A DNA stretch of 64,000 bases from Hyphomicrobiales bacterium (GTDB lineage: Bacteria; Pseudomonadota; Alphaproteobacteria; Rhizobiales; Rhizobiaceae): positions 284,771 to 348,770 of the forward strand of contig UBYA01000002.1 of assembly GCA_900469615.1 (NCBI GenBank), read 5' to 3'. Every line of letters starts with the position of its first letter. Position 1 is the stretch's first letter. Under the pieces are notes generated by a model. The model saw only the letters and a list, made by a program, of their open reading frames with translations. It was not told the origin of the DNA and did not search any database. Below are positions 17,171-25,336 of this stretch, in pieces. The position numbers were made by a program, and so were the translations under genes.

Positions 17171-18235
17171 TCAGCCGCCGATGACTGCGATGCCGCGATC
17201 CTTGAAGGCGATCGCGACGTCCGTGCGGGGAGGAAGAGCTGCATCGACGGTCGTGTCGACGACGAAGAGGGAGCCACGCTCGGTCTGCACCTCATACTCG
17301 ACGTGATCGCCGAGATAGGCGGAATGGACGATCTGGCCGTTGAACGGGCTATCGTCCCTGCGCGGCGTCAGCGTGATGGCGTTCGGCCGGACGGCGAGCT
17401 GCGCCGGGCCGCGCTTGACGGAGCGGCCGTTCACTTTGTGGCGAAGTCCCTCGATCGCAATCGTCGCGCTGTCGCCATCGACCTCGATGATATCGCAGGG
17501 CATGACGTTGGCCTCGCCCATGAAGTCGGCGATGAAGGCGGAGGCCGGAGCGTCGTAGAGCTCGCGCGGCGCGCCTTGCTGGGCGATCCCGCCATCCTTC
17601 ATGACGATGATGCGATCGGAAACCGCAAGGGCCTCGTCCTGATCATGGGTCACGTAGACAGCGGTGAAGCCGAGGCGCTGCTGCAATTCGCGGATGTCCG
17701 TCCTGACGCGGCGGCGCAGGCGGGCGTCGAGATTGGAGAGCGGTTCGTCGAGAAGCAGGACCTGAGGCTCGACGACGAGGGCGCGCGCCACGGCGACCCG
17801 CTGCTGCTGGCCGCCGGATAATTCTGCCGGCAGACGCACGCCCATGCCCGCCAACCCGACGAGGCTCAAGGCATTTTCCGCCTTTTCGCGTGCCTCCTTG
17901 CGCTTCATGCCGGAGGATTCGAGCCCGTAGGCGACATTGTCGAGCGCGGTCATATGCGGAAACAGCGCGTAGCTCTGGAAGACCATCGAGACATCGCGCT
18001 CGTTCGCCGGGAGCATGGTGACGTCCTTGCCGCCGATCAGGATGCGTCCGGAGGAGGGATGCTCCAGCCCCGCCAGCATGCGAAGCGTCGTCGTCTTGCC
18101 GCAGCCCGAAGGGCCGAGCAGGGTCACGAGCGTCCCAGGCTCTATGGTGAGCGACAGGTCGGGAATGGCGGTGAACGCGCCAAAGCTCTTGCGGACATTC
18201 TCGAAGACGACGGAACCGGGAGCCTTCGGGTTCAT
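17171..18235 (-). CDS. ABC transporter ATP-binding protein, AfuC/FbpC type
   Basis: The protein is 354 residues from ATG 18235, which overlaps the permease stop by ATGA. The nucleotide-binding domain has Walker A LLGPSGCGKTTT, Q-loop MVFQSYALFPHM, signature [15 protein letters not shown], Walker B VLLLDEPLSNLD and the switch His in VTHDQDEAL. A C-terminal TOBE-like regulatory domain follows (about 245-354). This matches the MOI/CUT ATPases of iron, spermidine and sugar-phosphate importers. It powers the double permease encoded upstream. A phosphatase gene follows. Confidence 0.92.
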   Translation of the reverse strand: MNPKAPGSVVFENVRKSFGAFTAIPDLSLTIEPGTLVTLLGPSGCGKTTTLRMLAGLEHPSSGRILIGGKDVTMLPANERDVSMVFQSYALFPHMTALDNVAYGLESSGMKRKEAREKAENALSLVGLAGMGVRLPAELSGGQQQRVAVARALVVEPQVLLLDEPLSNLDARLRRRVRTDIRELQQRLGFTAVYVTHDQDEALAVSDRIIVMKDGGIAQQGAPRELYDAPASAFIADFMGEANVMPCDIIEVDGDSATIAIEGLRHKVNGRSVKRGPAQLAVRPNAITLTPRRDDSPFNGQIVHSAYLGDHVEYEVQTERGSLFVVDTTVDAALPPRTDVAIAFKDRGIAVIGG

Positions 18236-20463
18236 GCGGTTTTCTCCTGAGCGAGGGATGCGGGCGTCGTCGGCGTCGTTGCGACACGGTTTACGCGCCG
18301 CAGGCGTCTTTCGCCGACGAGCAGCTGGAAGCCGGCGATGATGGTGATCATGACGACGATGAGAGCGGAGGAATAAGCGATCGCGACGCCGTATTCGCCG
18401 TTTTCGACGAGGCCGACGATATAGGCGGTGGACATGTTGTACTGGGCGCTGACGAGGAAGATGACCGCGCTGATCGAGGTGATGGCGCGCACGAAGGAAT
18501 AGACCAGCGCAGCATTGATCGCCGGCCGCAGCAAGGGCAGGATCACTTTCCTTATGGTTCTCAGGCTGTCGGCGCGCAGCGTCAGGGATGCCTCGTCGAG
18601 ACTCTTGTCGAGCTGGCTCATGGCCGCCACGCCGCCGCGAACGCCGACCGGCATGTTGCGGAAGACGAAGCAGGCGACGAGGATCAATGCCGTTCCCGTC
18701 ATCTCCAGCGGCGGCAAATTGAAGGCCATGATGTAGCTGATGCCGATGACCGTGCCGGGGATGGCAAAGCTCATCATCAGCGCGAACTCGAACAGGCCGC
18801 GGCCGACGAACTTCTGGCGCACGATGAGATAGGCGGTGAGCAATCCGACGGCGGCCGTCAGCGGCGCGGAAATCAGGGCGATCTCCATCGTCGTCCAGAA
18901 GGAATTCCAGGCAACGCCGCTCCAGGCAAGGCCGCCATCGTCGCGCAGGCCGATGGAGAAAGCCTTGACGTAATGCTCGACCGTCAGCGTGTTGTCGAGA
19001 CCCCAGGTGCGTACGAAACCGCCGAAGAGGATCATGAGGTAGACCACGACCGTAAAGATCATCCAGGGAATGACGAGCGCATGAATTGCGATCGAAAGGC
19101 CGCGGGGAAGGGCTGCGTGGGCGCCGGAATCGCCTTTGCCCGTCACCGTCGCGAAACTCTTGCCTTGCAGCCACAGGCGCTGGGCAAGGAATGCGCTCAA
19201 GGTGAAGAAGAGCAGGACCATGGCGAGGACGGCGGCACGCGACGGATCGTTCTGCGCGCCGACGACGCTGAAGAAGATCTCCGTCGACAGAACCCCATGG
19301 CTGCCGCCCAGCACCATCGGATTGCCGAAATCGGCCATGCTCTCGATGAAGCCGATCAGGAATGCATTTGCCAGGCCGGGCTTCATCAGGGGCAGGGATA
19401 CCCGCCAGAAAGTGCGCCAGCGGTTGGCGCGCAGGGTCTGCGAGGCTTCCTCCATCGACGGGCTCACGCCTTCGACGACGCCGATGAGAACCAGAAAGGA
19501 AATCGGCGTGAAGGAGAGGACCTGCGCGATCCATATGCCGGTCAGGCCGTAGAGCCAGCGGCCCGGCTCCGTGCCGAAGATCGATGCTGCTGCCTGCGTC
19601 ACCACGCCCGCCCGCCCGAACAGCAAGGTCAGGGCAAGGCCGACCACGAAGGGCGGCGTGATGATCGGGAGAATCGTCAGCAGCCTCAATCCCTTCTTGA
19701 AGGGAAAGTTGGTACGGGTGGCGACAAGCGCGAAGCAGAGACCGAGCAGCGTCGATCCCCCGGCCGTGAGGATGGCGAGCCAGAGCGTGCGCCAGGCAAC
19801 GCCGCAGCGGTCGCCGCCGACGATGCAGCTGAGGCTCCAGATGGATGGATCCTGAATGTTCGTCGTGAAGCCGGTCGGATCGAACGAGCCGTCGAACGAC
19901 TGGAAGGCCCCGACGAACATGCTGCCGACCGGGTAGAATACGAAGATTGCGACAAGGACGACCAGCATGGTGATGGCGCTGACGACGAAGGCATCACCCT
20001 TCATCACGCCGCGTTCCGCAAGGCCGAAGGCGAAGAGCAGCACGAAGACGATGCCAAGCGTGATGGCGCCGGCGCCCATCGCCGGCTGACCGTCCGCCAG
20101 TGCTCCGAACATCGTTTCGCTGATCGTCCAGCTCCAGCCCGACGAGGCGATCGCAAGGCCTTGCAGCGATAGAAAGACGAAACCCAGTGCACCGGCAAGG
20201 GCCATGAGCGCGCCGCGGCGCATGGGGTCGGAAACGAAGCGCGCGATGCCGCCGAGCACGAAGAGCCCGGCGGCGATCGCGAGCCACCATCGGCCATAAC
20301 TGGCGATCTGCAGGATTCCAGGCGCTGTGGAGGGGTCGCGAGGAAAGCTGCCCAGCCAGTCAAAGCCTAAGAAGCCGCCTTCGATGCGATACCATGGGAG
20401 TAGTATCAAGGCGGCGATGCCGAGAACAAGTGCGACATCCAGCCGGCGTTTGCTATTGGTCAT
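18232..20463 (-). CDS. ABC transporter fused double permease, AfuB/FbpB type
   Basis: The protein has 743 residues with many hydrophobic helices. An N-terminal block of about four helices precedes two tandem permease domains, each with an EAA-type loop (EASQTLRANRWRTFWRVSLPLM near 340 and EASLTLRADSLRTIRKVILPLL near 630). Two such domains in one chain are the hallmark of the ferric/AfuB family. Its start follows the binding-protein gene by 87 bases and its stop overlaps the ATPase start. It forms the whole membrane channel of this importer. Confidence 0.9.
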   Translation of the reverse strand: MTNSKRRLDVALVLGIAALILLPWYRIEGGFLGFDWLGSFPRDPSTAPGILQIASYGRWWLAIAAGLFVLGGIARFVSDPMRRGALMALAGALGFVFLSLQGLAIASSGWSWTISETMFGALADGQPAMGAGAITLGIVFVLLFAFGLAERGVMKGDAFVVSAITMLVVLVAIFVFYPVGSMFVGAFQSFDGSFDPTGFTTNIQDPSIWSLSCIVGGDRCGVAWRTLWLAILTAGGSTLLGLCFALVATRTNFPFKKGLRLLTILPIITPPFVVGLALTLLFGRAGVVTQAAASIFGTEPGRWLYGLTGIWIAQVLSFTPISFLVLIGVVEGVSPSMEEASQTLRANRWRTFWRVSLPLMKPGLANAFLIGFIESMADFGNPMVLGGSHGVLSTEIFFSVVGAQNDPSRAAVLAMVLLFFTLSAFLAQRLWLQGKSFATVTGKGDSGAHAALPRGLSIAIHALVIPWMIFTVVVYLMILFGGFVRTWGLDNTLTVEHYVKAFSIGLRDDGGLAWSGVAWNSFWTTMEIALISAPLTAAVGLLTAYLIVRQKFVGRGLFEFALMMSFAIPGTVIGISYIMAFNLPPLEMTGTALILVACFVFRNMPVGVRGGVAAMSQLDKSLDEASLTLRADSLRTIRKVILPLLRPAINAALVYSFVRAITSISAVIFLVSAQYNMSTAYIVGLVENGEYGVAIAYSSALIVVMITIIAGFQLLVGERRLRRVNRVATTPTTPASLAQEKTA

Positions 20464-20550
20464 GGTCGGATTCGCATCCCATTCAGCAAAGTTCAGATGT
20501 GGTGCAGGCCGGATGCATGTGCGCCCCGGCCCGCAGGATCGAGGGGACGA

Positions 20551-21579
20551 TCAGTTGGCCTTCGCGCCGATTTCCTTGTCCCATCGGGCAAGCAGGGCTT
20601 TGCGGACGGTCGGATCGCCATATTTCTTGAAGTCGTAGTCGATCAGCTTGATGTCCTCGAACTTCGGCGCTTCCTTCGGAACCTCGGCCGACTTGTTGGA
20701 GGGGAGCTGATAGGACTTGGCGTCCTTCATGTGCGACTGCGCCTCGGCGCTCAGCGCCCAGTCGTACCACTTCTTGGCATTCTCCAGGTTTCTGGCGCCC
20801 TTGATGATGGACATGGAGCCGATCTCGTAGCCGGTCCCTTCGCAAGGCGCGACCGCCTTGATGGGGAAGCCTTCGACGGTCTGGGCAACGGCATCATGCA
20901 TGAAGACGATGCCGATCGTCGATTCCCCGCGCGCGGCCGCCTTCACCGGAGCGGAGCCCGATTTGGTATATTGCGAGATGTTGGCGTTGAGCTTCGACAG
21001 GTAATCGAAAGCCTTGTCCTCGCCCATGATCTGAACGAGCGTCGCCAGCGTGTTGTAGGATGTGCCCGACGAATTCGGGTTGGCGATCTGGATCTCGCCC
21101 TTGTAGGAGGGATCGAGCAGGTCGGCCCAGCACTTCGGCTCCTTCAGGCCCTTTTTCTTCAGGATTTCGGTGTTGTATCCCCAGCCGAGCGCGCCGGCAT
21201 AAACGCCGACCGTGCGGAAATTGGCGCTTTCCGCCTGCTTCTTGGCCCAGTCCTGAAGCTGGTCGAAGAGCGGCGATTTATATTCCAGGGTCAAGCCTTC
21301 GGCTGCGGCCTGCAGATGTGGGTCGCCGGTTCCCGCCCACCAGATGTCCGTCTTCGGATTGCGCGCCTCGGCGCGGATCTTGGCATAGGTTTCTCCGGCG
21401 GAAAGCCGAACCATGTTGACCTTGATATCGCTCTGCTTTTCGAACAGACCCTTCATCAGGTCGCAGACTTCGGGATCTGCGGAGCAGATCACGTTGAGAT
21501 CGCCGGCAGCGTGCGCCGACCAGGCAATAAGAGATATTCCCGCGGCAAGTGCCGCCGCAGCCATGTTGACCAATCGCAT
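20551..21579 (-). CDS. ABC transporter periplasmic binding protein, AfuA-like
   Basis: The protein has 342 residues starting at ATG 21579 behind AGGAGGACATC. A signal peptide (MRLVNMAAAALAAGISLIAWSAHA) is followed by a family-1/Fbp-type fold: LNVICSADPEVCDLMKGLFEK, WAGTGDPHLQAA, VYAGALGWGYNTE, IANPNSSGTSYN. Relatives are often named iron-binding, but AfuA of this family binds sugar phosphates. The operon partner here is a phosphatase and the regulator is LacI-type, both fitting a sugar ester better than iron. The ligand is inferred; the class is clear. Confidence 0.88.
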   Translation of the reverse strand: MRLVNMAAAALAAGISLIAWSAHAAGDLNVICSADPEVCDLMKGLFEKQSDIKVNMVRLSAGETYAKIRAEARNPKTDIWWAGTGDPHLQAAAEGLTLEYKSPLFDQLQDWAKKQAESANFRTVGVYAGALGWGYNTEILKKKGLKEPKCWADLLDPSYKGEIQIANPNSSGTSYNTLATLVQIMGEDKAFDYLSKLNANISQYTKSGSAPVKAAARGESTIGIVFMHDAVAQTVEGFPIKAVAPCEGTGYEIGSMSIIKGARNLENAKKWYDWALSAEAQSHMKDAKSYQLPSNKSAEVPKEAPKFEDIKLIDYDFKKYGDPTVRKALLARWDKEIGAKAN

Positions 21580-21618
21580 GATGTCCTCCTGCTTTGCGGC
21601 GCCTCCACGCCGAGCGCT

Positions 21619-21636
21619 TTTGCAAGCGTGTGCAAA
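21619..21636. promoter_or_regulatory. LacI-type operator candidate 1
   Basis: TTTGCA-agcgtg-TGCAAA is a perfect inverted repeat with a 6-base centre. It lies upstream of the AfuABC-type operon and close to its first gene. It shares the core TTGCA-N6-TGCAA with a second site centred 90 bases away. Confidence 0.6.
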
Positions 21637-21709
21637 TGCTGCATTGGTTGCTTCACCATGTCAACCAGCATTGTCACAAAAGTTTCACAATACTGACATG
21701 ATTGCCATG

Positions 21710-21725
21710 TTGCACGCGATTGCAA
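21710..21725. promoter_or_regulatory. LacI-type operator candidate 2
   Basis: TTGCA-cgcgat-TGCAA is a perfect inverted repeat with the same half-sites and spacing as the first site. It lies 36 bases before the LacI start codon, so it could give autoregulation or looping with site 1. Confidence 0.6.
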
Positions 21726-21761
21726 TCTATGCTCAAGTCCATCGAAGACTAGGGAGGCACC

Positions 21762-22763
21762 GTGTCGCAACGAGATTTTGTCAGCGCTGAGGAAGTGGCG
21801 CAGCGAGCCGGCGTCTCGCGCTCGGCGGTGTCGCGCGCATTTACCCCCGGCGCCAGCGTTTCCGAAGCGACGCGGCAAAAGGTTCTGCAGGCGGCCGAAG
21901 AGCTTGGCTATCAGGTCAATCATCTCGCCCGCGGGCTCATGCGCAATGAGAGCGGTATCGTGTGCCTCATCGTTTCCGATGTTGCGACGCCCTATCGCTC
22001 CGCCCTGTTGCGTGAGCTGACCTTGCAGTTGCAGCATGCGGGGAAGGTGGCGATGCTGATCAATACCGATCGCTCCGACGGCAGCGTCAACAGGGCCTTG
22101 CAGCAGGCTATCCGTTACCGTGCCGATGCCTCCGTCATCCTGTCCGGCCTGCCGGACAAATCGATCACGCAGCTCTGCCTGCGCAGCGGGCAACGGCTCG
22201 TGCTGATCAATCGCGATGAGGACCAGTCGGGACCGCTGCACATCAATCTCGACGACCGCGAGGCGGCGGCGCGTGTGGTGACGGCCTTCGTTCGGGCCGG
22301 GTGCACCCGGCTTGCCTTTGCGAATTCGGAGGCCGGCACGCCGAGCCTGATGGCAAGGGAGGAGGGTTTCATCGCCGCCGCCAGGGATCACGGCCTGGAC
22401 GTCGTCGTCGAGCGGCATGGCTGGACTGGATATGAGGCCGGCCGGATCTTGGCGCAGCGCTTGCTCACCCGCAAGGAACGGCCTGACGGCGTCTTCTGCG
22501 CAACGGATCTGCTGGCTTGCGGATTCATGGACGCCGCCCGCCACCAGTTTTCGCTTTCCGTTCCGCAGCAGCTCTGCGTCGTCGGCTTCGATGACATCGA
22601 GCAGGCTTCCTGGTCGTCCTATCGGCTGACGACATTTTCGCAGCCGGTGACGGCAATCGCGCGCGAGGCGGTGACATGGCTGTCCGGGAGTGGCGTCGCG
22701 CAGGGCAGATCGCTGAGGCTGCAGCCCGAACTCGTCTGGCGCGATTCGGTCAGGGGCGGCTGA
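21762..22763 (+). CDS. LacI-family transcriptional regulator
   Basis: The protein has 333 residues from GTG 21762, preceded by GGGAGG. The N-terminal LacI helix-turn-helix reads SAEEVAQRAGVSRSAVSRAFTPGASVSEATRQKVLQAAEELGY in the family's fixed spacing and is followed by a hinge and a periplasmic-binding-like effector domain (GIVCLIVSDVATPY, GVFCATDLLACGFMDAAR, CVVGFDDIEQASW). It diverges from the AfuABC-type operon with two identical-pattern operators between, so it is the probable repressor. The effector is likely a sugar or sugar phosphate. Confidence 0.93.
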   Translation: MSQRDFVSAEEVAQRAGVSRSAVSRAFTPGASVSEATRQKVLQAAEELGYQVNHLARGLMRNESGIVCLIVSDVATPYRSALLRELTLQLQHAGKVAMLINTDRSDGSVNRALQQAIRYRADASVILSGLPDKSITQLCLRSGQRLVLINRDEDQSGPLHINLDDREAAARVVTAFVRAGCTRLAFANSEAGTPSLMAREEGFIAAARDHGLDVVVERHGWTGYEAGRILAQRLLTRKERPDGVFCATDLLACGFMDAARHQFSLSVPQQLCVVGFDDIEQASWSSYRLTTFSQPVTAIAREAVTWLSGSGVAQGRSLRLQPELVWRDSVRGG

Positions 22764-22839
22764 CCGCAGGTACATAACAGAAGGATTACAGAAGAATTTA
22801 CCTTCTATCTTTTTGTTTATAAATGCATAAATAAAATTT

Positions 22840-22857
22840 ATGACAGTTTTGTGACAA
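22840..22857 (-). promoter_or_regulatory. Pho-box-like site upstream of the Na/phosphate cotransporter
   Basis: Read on the minus strand the sequence is TTGTCAC-AAAA-CTGTCAT, two 7-base repeats with a 4-base spacer like the PhoB consensus. It sits 118 bases before the cotransporter start in AT-rich DNA. Its orientation is opposite to the gene, which lowers certainty. Confidence 0.5.
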
Positions 22858-22974
22858 TTCGCCTTGCAAAAGATGCAAACAGGGGAGAAACATAGTCGGC
22901 TAATGAAAACTTAGCGAACTGAGATATTGTCGTCCGGCATCGGATCGGGCGTCACAAGCATACGGAGGACCGTT

Positions 22975-24660
22975 ATGGCGCTTATTTTCGGCCTTGTTGC
23001 TCTGGCTGGCCACATCGCCCTTTTGCTGTGGGGCACGCGCATGGTCCAGACGGGCATCCAGCGTGCCTTCGGCCCCGATCTGCGCTCCTTTCTGGGCCGC
23101 GCGCTGAGCAATCGCATCAAGGCGTTCTTCGCCGGCATCGGCGTTACCGCCATCCTGCAAAGCAGCACGGCAACCGGTCTGATGGCCTCCGGCTTCGCGG
23201 CCGGCGGGCTGGTGGACCTCGTGCCGGCGCTTGCCGTGATGCTGGGCGCCAATGTCGGCACGACCCTGATCGTCCAGGTGCTGTCCTTCGATGTCGCCGC
23301 TGCTTCGCCGGCGCTCATCCTTATCGGCGTGCTGATGTTCCGCCGAACCGCGAATTCCCGCGTGCACGATCTCGGACGCGTCATGATCGGGCTTGGCTTC
23401 ATGCTTCTGGCGCTGCACCAGCTGCTCGACCTGATGACGCAATATGAGGGATCGAAGGCGCTGGCCTACGTGCTGGATGCCATCGCGTCGACCCCGGTTC
23501 TCAGCCTGCTTCTGGCCGCCATTCTGACCTGGGCGGCCCACTCCAGCGTTGCCGTGGTGCTGCTCATCATGTCCCTGGCAAGCAAGGGCCTCGTCAATAT
23601 CGACCAGGCCTTTGCCCTCGTCCTCGGAGCCAATCTCGGAACGGCGATCAATCCGCTGATCGAAGGGCAATCGGGCTCCGATCTGTCCGTCAAGCGGCTG
23701 CCGATCGGCAACATGCTGACGCGCATTGTCGGTGTGGCTACGATGATCGGCTTCCTGGAGCCGGTCACACGCCTGTCGGCGATGATCGACAGCGACAGCG
23801 CCCGGGCCGTCGCCAATTTCCACAGCGCCTTCAATATCGTTCTGGCCGTCATATTCATGCCGCTCCTGCGGCCCTATGCCGATCTGCTGACGAAACTGCT
23901 GCCGCAGAAGATCGACGAGGCTGACCCGACGCGCCCGAGATATCTCGATCCGGCCGCCAAGGAGACGCCAGTCGTGGCTCTCGGCGCGGCTGCGCGCGAG
24001 GCGCTGAGACTGGTCGATGTGCTCTCGGAAATGCTCGCGGGGGCGAAGCTCGCCCTTTCCGAGACGGACCGGAAAGCCCTGACGCGCCTGCGGTCGCTGG
24101 ACAACATCCTCGACAGTCTCAACACGGCGGTAAAAACCTATCTGACCTCGATCGATCCGGATGAGCTCGGCGAAGCCGACAGGCGGCGGTTGAACGAGAT
24201 ATTGCTGTTTTCGATGAACATGGAGCACGCCGGCGATGTGCTGGACCAGAACCTTCTGCCGCATCTGGCCAAACGCCTCCGCCGGGGTCTGAGCTTCTCC
24301 AAGGAAGGCCAGCTCGAGCTGGCAAGGCTGTTCGACCGTCTGCAATCGAACCTGCAGACGACGGCAGCCCTGTTCATGACGCAGAACGAGAGCGCCGCCC
24401 GTATGCTGGCGCAGGAGAAAGTCATCTTTCGCAAGGCGGAGCGCGAGGGAACGGAAGCGCATTTTCAGCGTCTGCGCCAGGGCGGGATCGAGACGGCAGA
24501 GACCAGCTCCCTTCATCTCGACCTGCTGCGCGATCTTAAGCAGATCAATTCCCACTTCGTCGCCGCTGCCGCCTATCCCGTTCTCGAAGAGCGCGGCGAA
24601 CTCTTGCAAAGCCGGACGCCAAGCCCGGTTCCACAGGCGGCAGTGACGGCGAATGACTAA
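22975..24660 (+). CDS. Na/phosphate cotransporter family protein with C-terminal PhoU-like domain
   Basis: The protein is 561 residues from ATG 22975 (MALIFGLVALAGHIALLLWG) behind GGAGG; an earlier in-frame start at 22927 is poorer. It has two inverted NptA-type repeats with the QSSTATGLM and HSSVAVVLL motifs and GANVGTT/GANLGTA loops, about eight or nine membrane helices to residue 310. A helical PhoU-like cytoplasmic domain (about 350-540) follows. The family exports or imports phosphate with sodium. A Pho-box-like element upstream supports phosphate control. The Nudix gene overlaps its 3' end. Confidence 0.9.
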   Translation: MALIFGLVALAGHIALLLWGTRMVQTGIQRAFGPDLRSFLGRALSNRIKAFFAGIGVTAILQSSTATGLMASGFAAGGLVDLVPALAVMLGANVGTTLIVQVLSFDVAAASPALILIGVLMFRRTANSRVHDLGRVMIGLGFMLLALHQLLDLMTQYEGSKALAYVLDAIASTPVLSLLLAAILTWAAHSSVAVVLLIMSLASKGLVNIDQAFALVLGANLGTAINPLIEGQSGSDLSVKRLPIGNMLTRIVGVATMIGFLEPVTRLSAMIDSDSARAVANFHSAFNIVLAVIFMPLLRPYADLLTKLLPQKIDEADPTRPRYLDPAAKETPVVALGAAAREALRLVDVLSEMLAGAKLALSETDRKALTRLRSLDNILDSLNTAVKTYLTSIDPDELGEADRRRLNEILLFSMNMEHAGDVLDQNLLPHLAKRLRRGLSFSKEGQLELARLFDRLQSNLQTTAALFMTQNESAARMLAQEKVIFRKAEREGTEAHFQRLRQGGIETAETSSLHLDLLRDLKQINSHFVAAAAYPVLEERGELLQSRTPSPVPQAAVTAND

Positions 24661-25141
24661 AAAGACCTATCTCAGACGCCTGGCGGGCGAAGCGCAGAAG
24701 ATCTTTGCCGGCCGTTCGATAGAGCAGTATGCCGCGATCTGTTACAGGCGCCTGCCGGGGCAGAAGGATGTCGAAATCCTGCTGATCACATCGCGCGAGA
24801 GCGGCCGCTGGGTGATCCCCAAGGGATGGCCGATGGACAAGAAGCTGCCGCATCAGGTCGCCGAGCGCGAGGCCTGGGAAGAGGCGGGGGTCAAGGGAAA
24901 AGCACGAAAGAAGAGCTTCGGTCGCTATACCTATCTGAAATCGCTCGATACCGGCGAGACCGTTCCATCCATCGTGCAGGTTCACCTTCTCGAAGTGTCC
25001 GGATTGGACGACCGCTTTCCCGAGCGGAGACAGCGCCAGCTTCAATGGTTTTCGCCAAATGAGGCAGCGGCGCGCGTGCGCGAGCCGGAATTGAAGAGCC
25101 TGCTGCGCATGGTCGAAACGGCTCTCGCGCAGGACAAGTGA
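24653..25141 (+). CDS. Nudix hydrolase
   Basis: The protein has 162 residues and its ATG overlaps the cotransporter stop, indicating coupling. The Nudix box is visible as GWPMDKKLPHQVAEREAWEEAGVKG, close to Gx5Ex7REUxEExGU, except that the first Glu position is Lys. The metal-binding REAWEEAG core is intact, so activity is expected. The PKGWPM lead-in resembles the diphosphoinositol-polyphosphate or diadenosine-polyphosphate phosphohydrolase subgroup. Coupling to a phosphate transporter with a PhoU-like domain suggests polyphosphorylated-signal turnover; this is inference. Confidence 0.9.
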   Translation: MTKKTYLRRLAGEAQKIFAGRSIEQYAAICYRRLPGQKDVEILLITSRESGRWVIPKGWPMDKKLPHQVAEREAWEEAGVKGKARKKSFGRYTYLKSLDTGETVPSIVQVHLLEVSGLDDRFPERRQRQLQWFSPNEAAARVREPELKSLLRMVETALAQDK

Positions 25142-25209
25142 AGGCCCCCGATCCCTCTGGGCCGGGCAGCCGCAAGTACCGCGGTCCGCGGTGAAACCGC
25201 ACCGCCTGC

Positions 25210-25246
25210 ACATGCGATTTATGCATGTGGCGCATAAATCGCATGT
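25210..25246. repeat. Perfect 15-bp inverted repeat in the leader of the amino-acid ABC operon
   Basis: ACATGCGATTTATGC (25210-25224) and GCATAAATCGCATGT (25232-25246) are exact reverse complements around a 7-base loop. The repeat is 90 bases upstream of the permease start. It could be a strong RNA hairpin or a large palindromic operator; there is no T run, so it is not a standard terminator. Confidence 0.7.
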
Positions 25247-25336
25247 TCAAATCTCGTTTGCGGATGAATTCAAAAGCAACGTAAGTTTTCCCCACTAGAA
25301 AACGGAAGCTCACCAACGAGCTCAGGGGATCGAAAC

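Noticed and set aside
20551..21579. Annotating the transporter as ferric iron uptake
   Set aside because: The phosphatase and LacI context argue against iron, and the family is known to include sugar-phosphate binders; left as AfuA-like.
22864..22878. Third LacI-like site TTGCA-N5-TGCAA before the cotransporter
   Set aside because: The centre is 5 rather than 6 bases, so the half-sites are out of register with the two good operators.
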